A DNA stretch of 5,636 bases from Candidatus Aminicenantota bacterium. Its GTDB lineage: Bacteria > Acidobacteriota > Aminicenantia > UBA2199. The stretch spans positions 1 through 5,636 of the forward strand of contig JAOZTV010000208.1 of assembly GCA_029939015.1 (NCBI GenBank), read 5' to 3'. Positions 5,341 to 5,636 of this stretch are shown piece after piece. The notes beneath the pieces are model-generated. The model was not told where the DNA came from. It worked only from the letters and a program-made list of their open reading frames with translations, and searched no databases. The position numbers and the translations under genes were made by a program. The number at the start of each line of letters is the position of its first letter. Positions within the stretch are counted from its first letter, which is position 1.

Positions 5341-5636
5341 ATGGAAAAACTAAAAAGAATCCCTTATGGGGTTACAGATTTTAAGAGGATACAGCGTGAA
5401 AATTATTATTATGTTGATAAGACCAAACATTTTCCAATTCTTGAGAAATTTTCAGATTATACTTTTTTAATCCGCCCAAGAAGATTTGGTAAATCTCTTT
5501 GGCTCTCAGTTCTTGACTGTTATTATGATATTAATAGAGCAGATGAATTCGATACTACTTTTAAAAATACTTGGATAAAGGATAATCCAACAGATGAGAA
5601 AAGTTCATATTTAATGTTGAAATTTAATTTTTCAGC
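5341..5636 (+). CDS. AAA-ATPase-like / PD-(D/E)XK nuclease family protein, N-terminal 98 residues (runs off right edge)
   Basis: The opening MEKLKRIPYGVTDFKRIQRE followed by NYYYVDKT is the hallmark N-terminus of the AAA-ATPase-like family (Pfam AAA-ATPase_like), whose members usually end in a PD-(D/E)XK nuclease-like domain. FLIRPRRFGKS (42-52) is its P-loop-like motif, followed by LWLSVLDCYYD. Full proteins are about 500-600 residues, so most of it, including the nuclease part, lies outside the window. Members often occur in many copies per genome and behave like accessory genes; their function is not established. The in-frame TTG at 5305 is an unlikely start because it is the predicted -35 box. 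The gene follows glgE by 61 nt but has its own promoter and no evident functional link to glycogen. Confidence 0.9.
   Translation, partial: MEKLKRIPYGVTDFKRIQRENYYYVDKTKHFPILEKFSDYTFLIRPRRFGKSLWLSVLDCYYDINRADEFDTTFKNTWIKDNPTDEKSSYLMLKFNFS

Overview
This is an AT-rich bacterial window (roughly 30% GC by eye) with tightly packed genes on both strands and no gap longer than about 175 bases. The promoter-like sites are ordinary sigma-70 type (TTGACA / TATAAT with 17-nt spacers), which argues against Bacteroidota. Otherwise the taxon cannot be named from the sequence. No rRNA, tRNA, CRISPR array or complete mobile element was seen.

Left part, minus strand: coaE (dephospho-CoA kinase, 1172-1783) is followed by a J-domain-like/TPR protein (457-1110). 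Three bases after that gene's stop codon comes the start of a family-4 glycosyltransferase that runs off the left edge (1-453). The spacing suggests one transcription unit read leftward, although a weak stem-loop at the coaE stop could uncouple the last two genes.

Centre, plus strand: glgM (a GT4 glycogen/maltose-1-phosphate synthase, 1869-3086) diverges from coaE across an 85-nt region with back-to-back promoters. It is followed by glgE (maltosyltransferase, 3261-5279). Together they fit the GlgE route to alpha-1,4-glucan: GlgM makes alpha-maltose 1-phosphate from a nucleotide-glucose and glucose 1-phosphate, and GlgE adds the maltosyl units to the growing chain. No branching enzyme or trehalose synthase (TreS) is in the window. 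The glgM-glgE gap holds a pair of inverted 26-nt palindromic units, each able to fold alone or to pair with the other (REPIN-like).

Right edge, plus strand: after glgE, a consensus promoter drives the 5' part of an AAA-ATPase-like / PD-(D/E)XK nuclease family gene (5341 to the edge).

The most notable regulatory pattern is that coaE and the AAA-ATPase-like gene each have a -10 box ending exactly seven bases before ATG and no Shine-Dalgarno sequence. This predicts leaderless mRNAs, whereas glgM and glgE have clear GGAG/AGGAG sites. I see no wholly new system. The palindrome pair, the leaderless starts and the unusual glgM start region are the parts worth checking.
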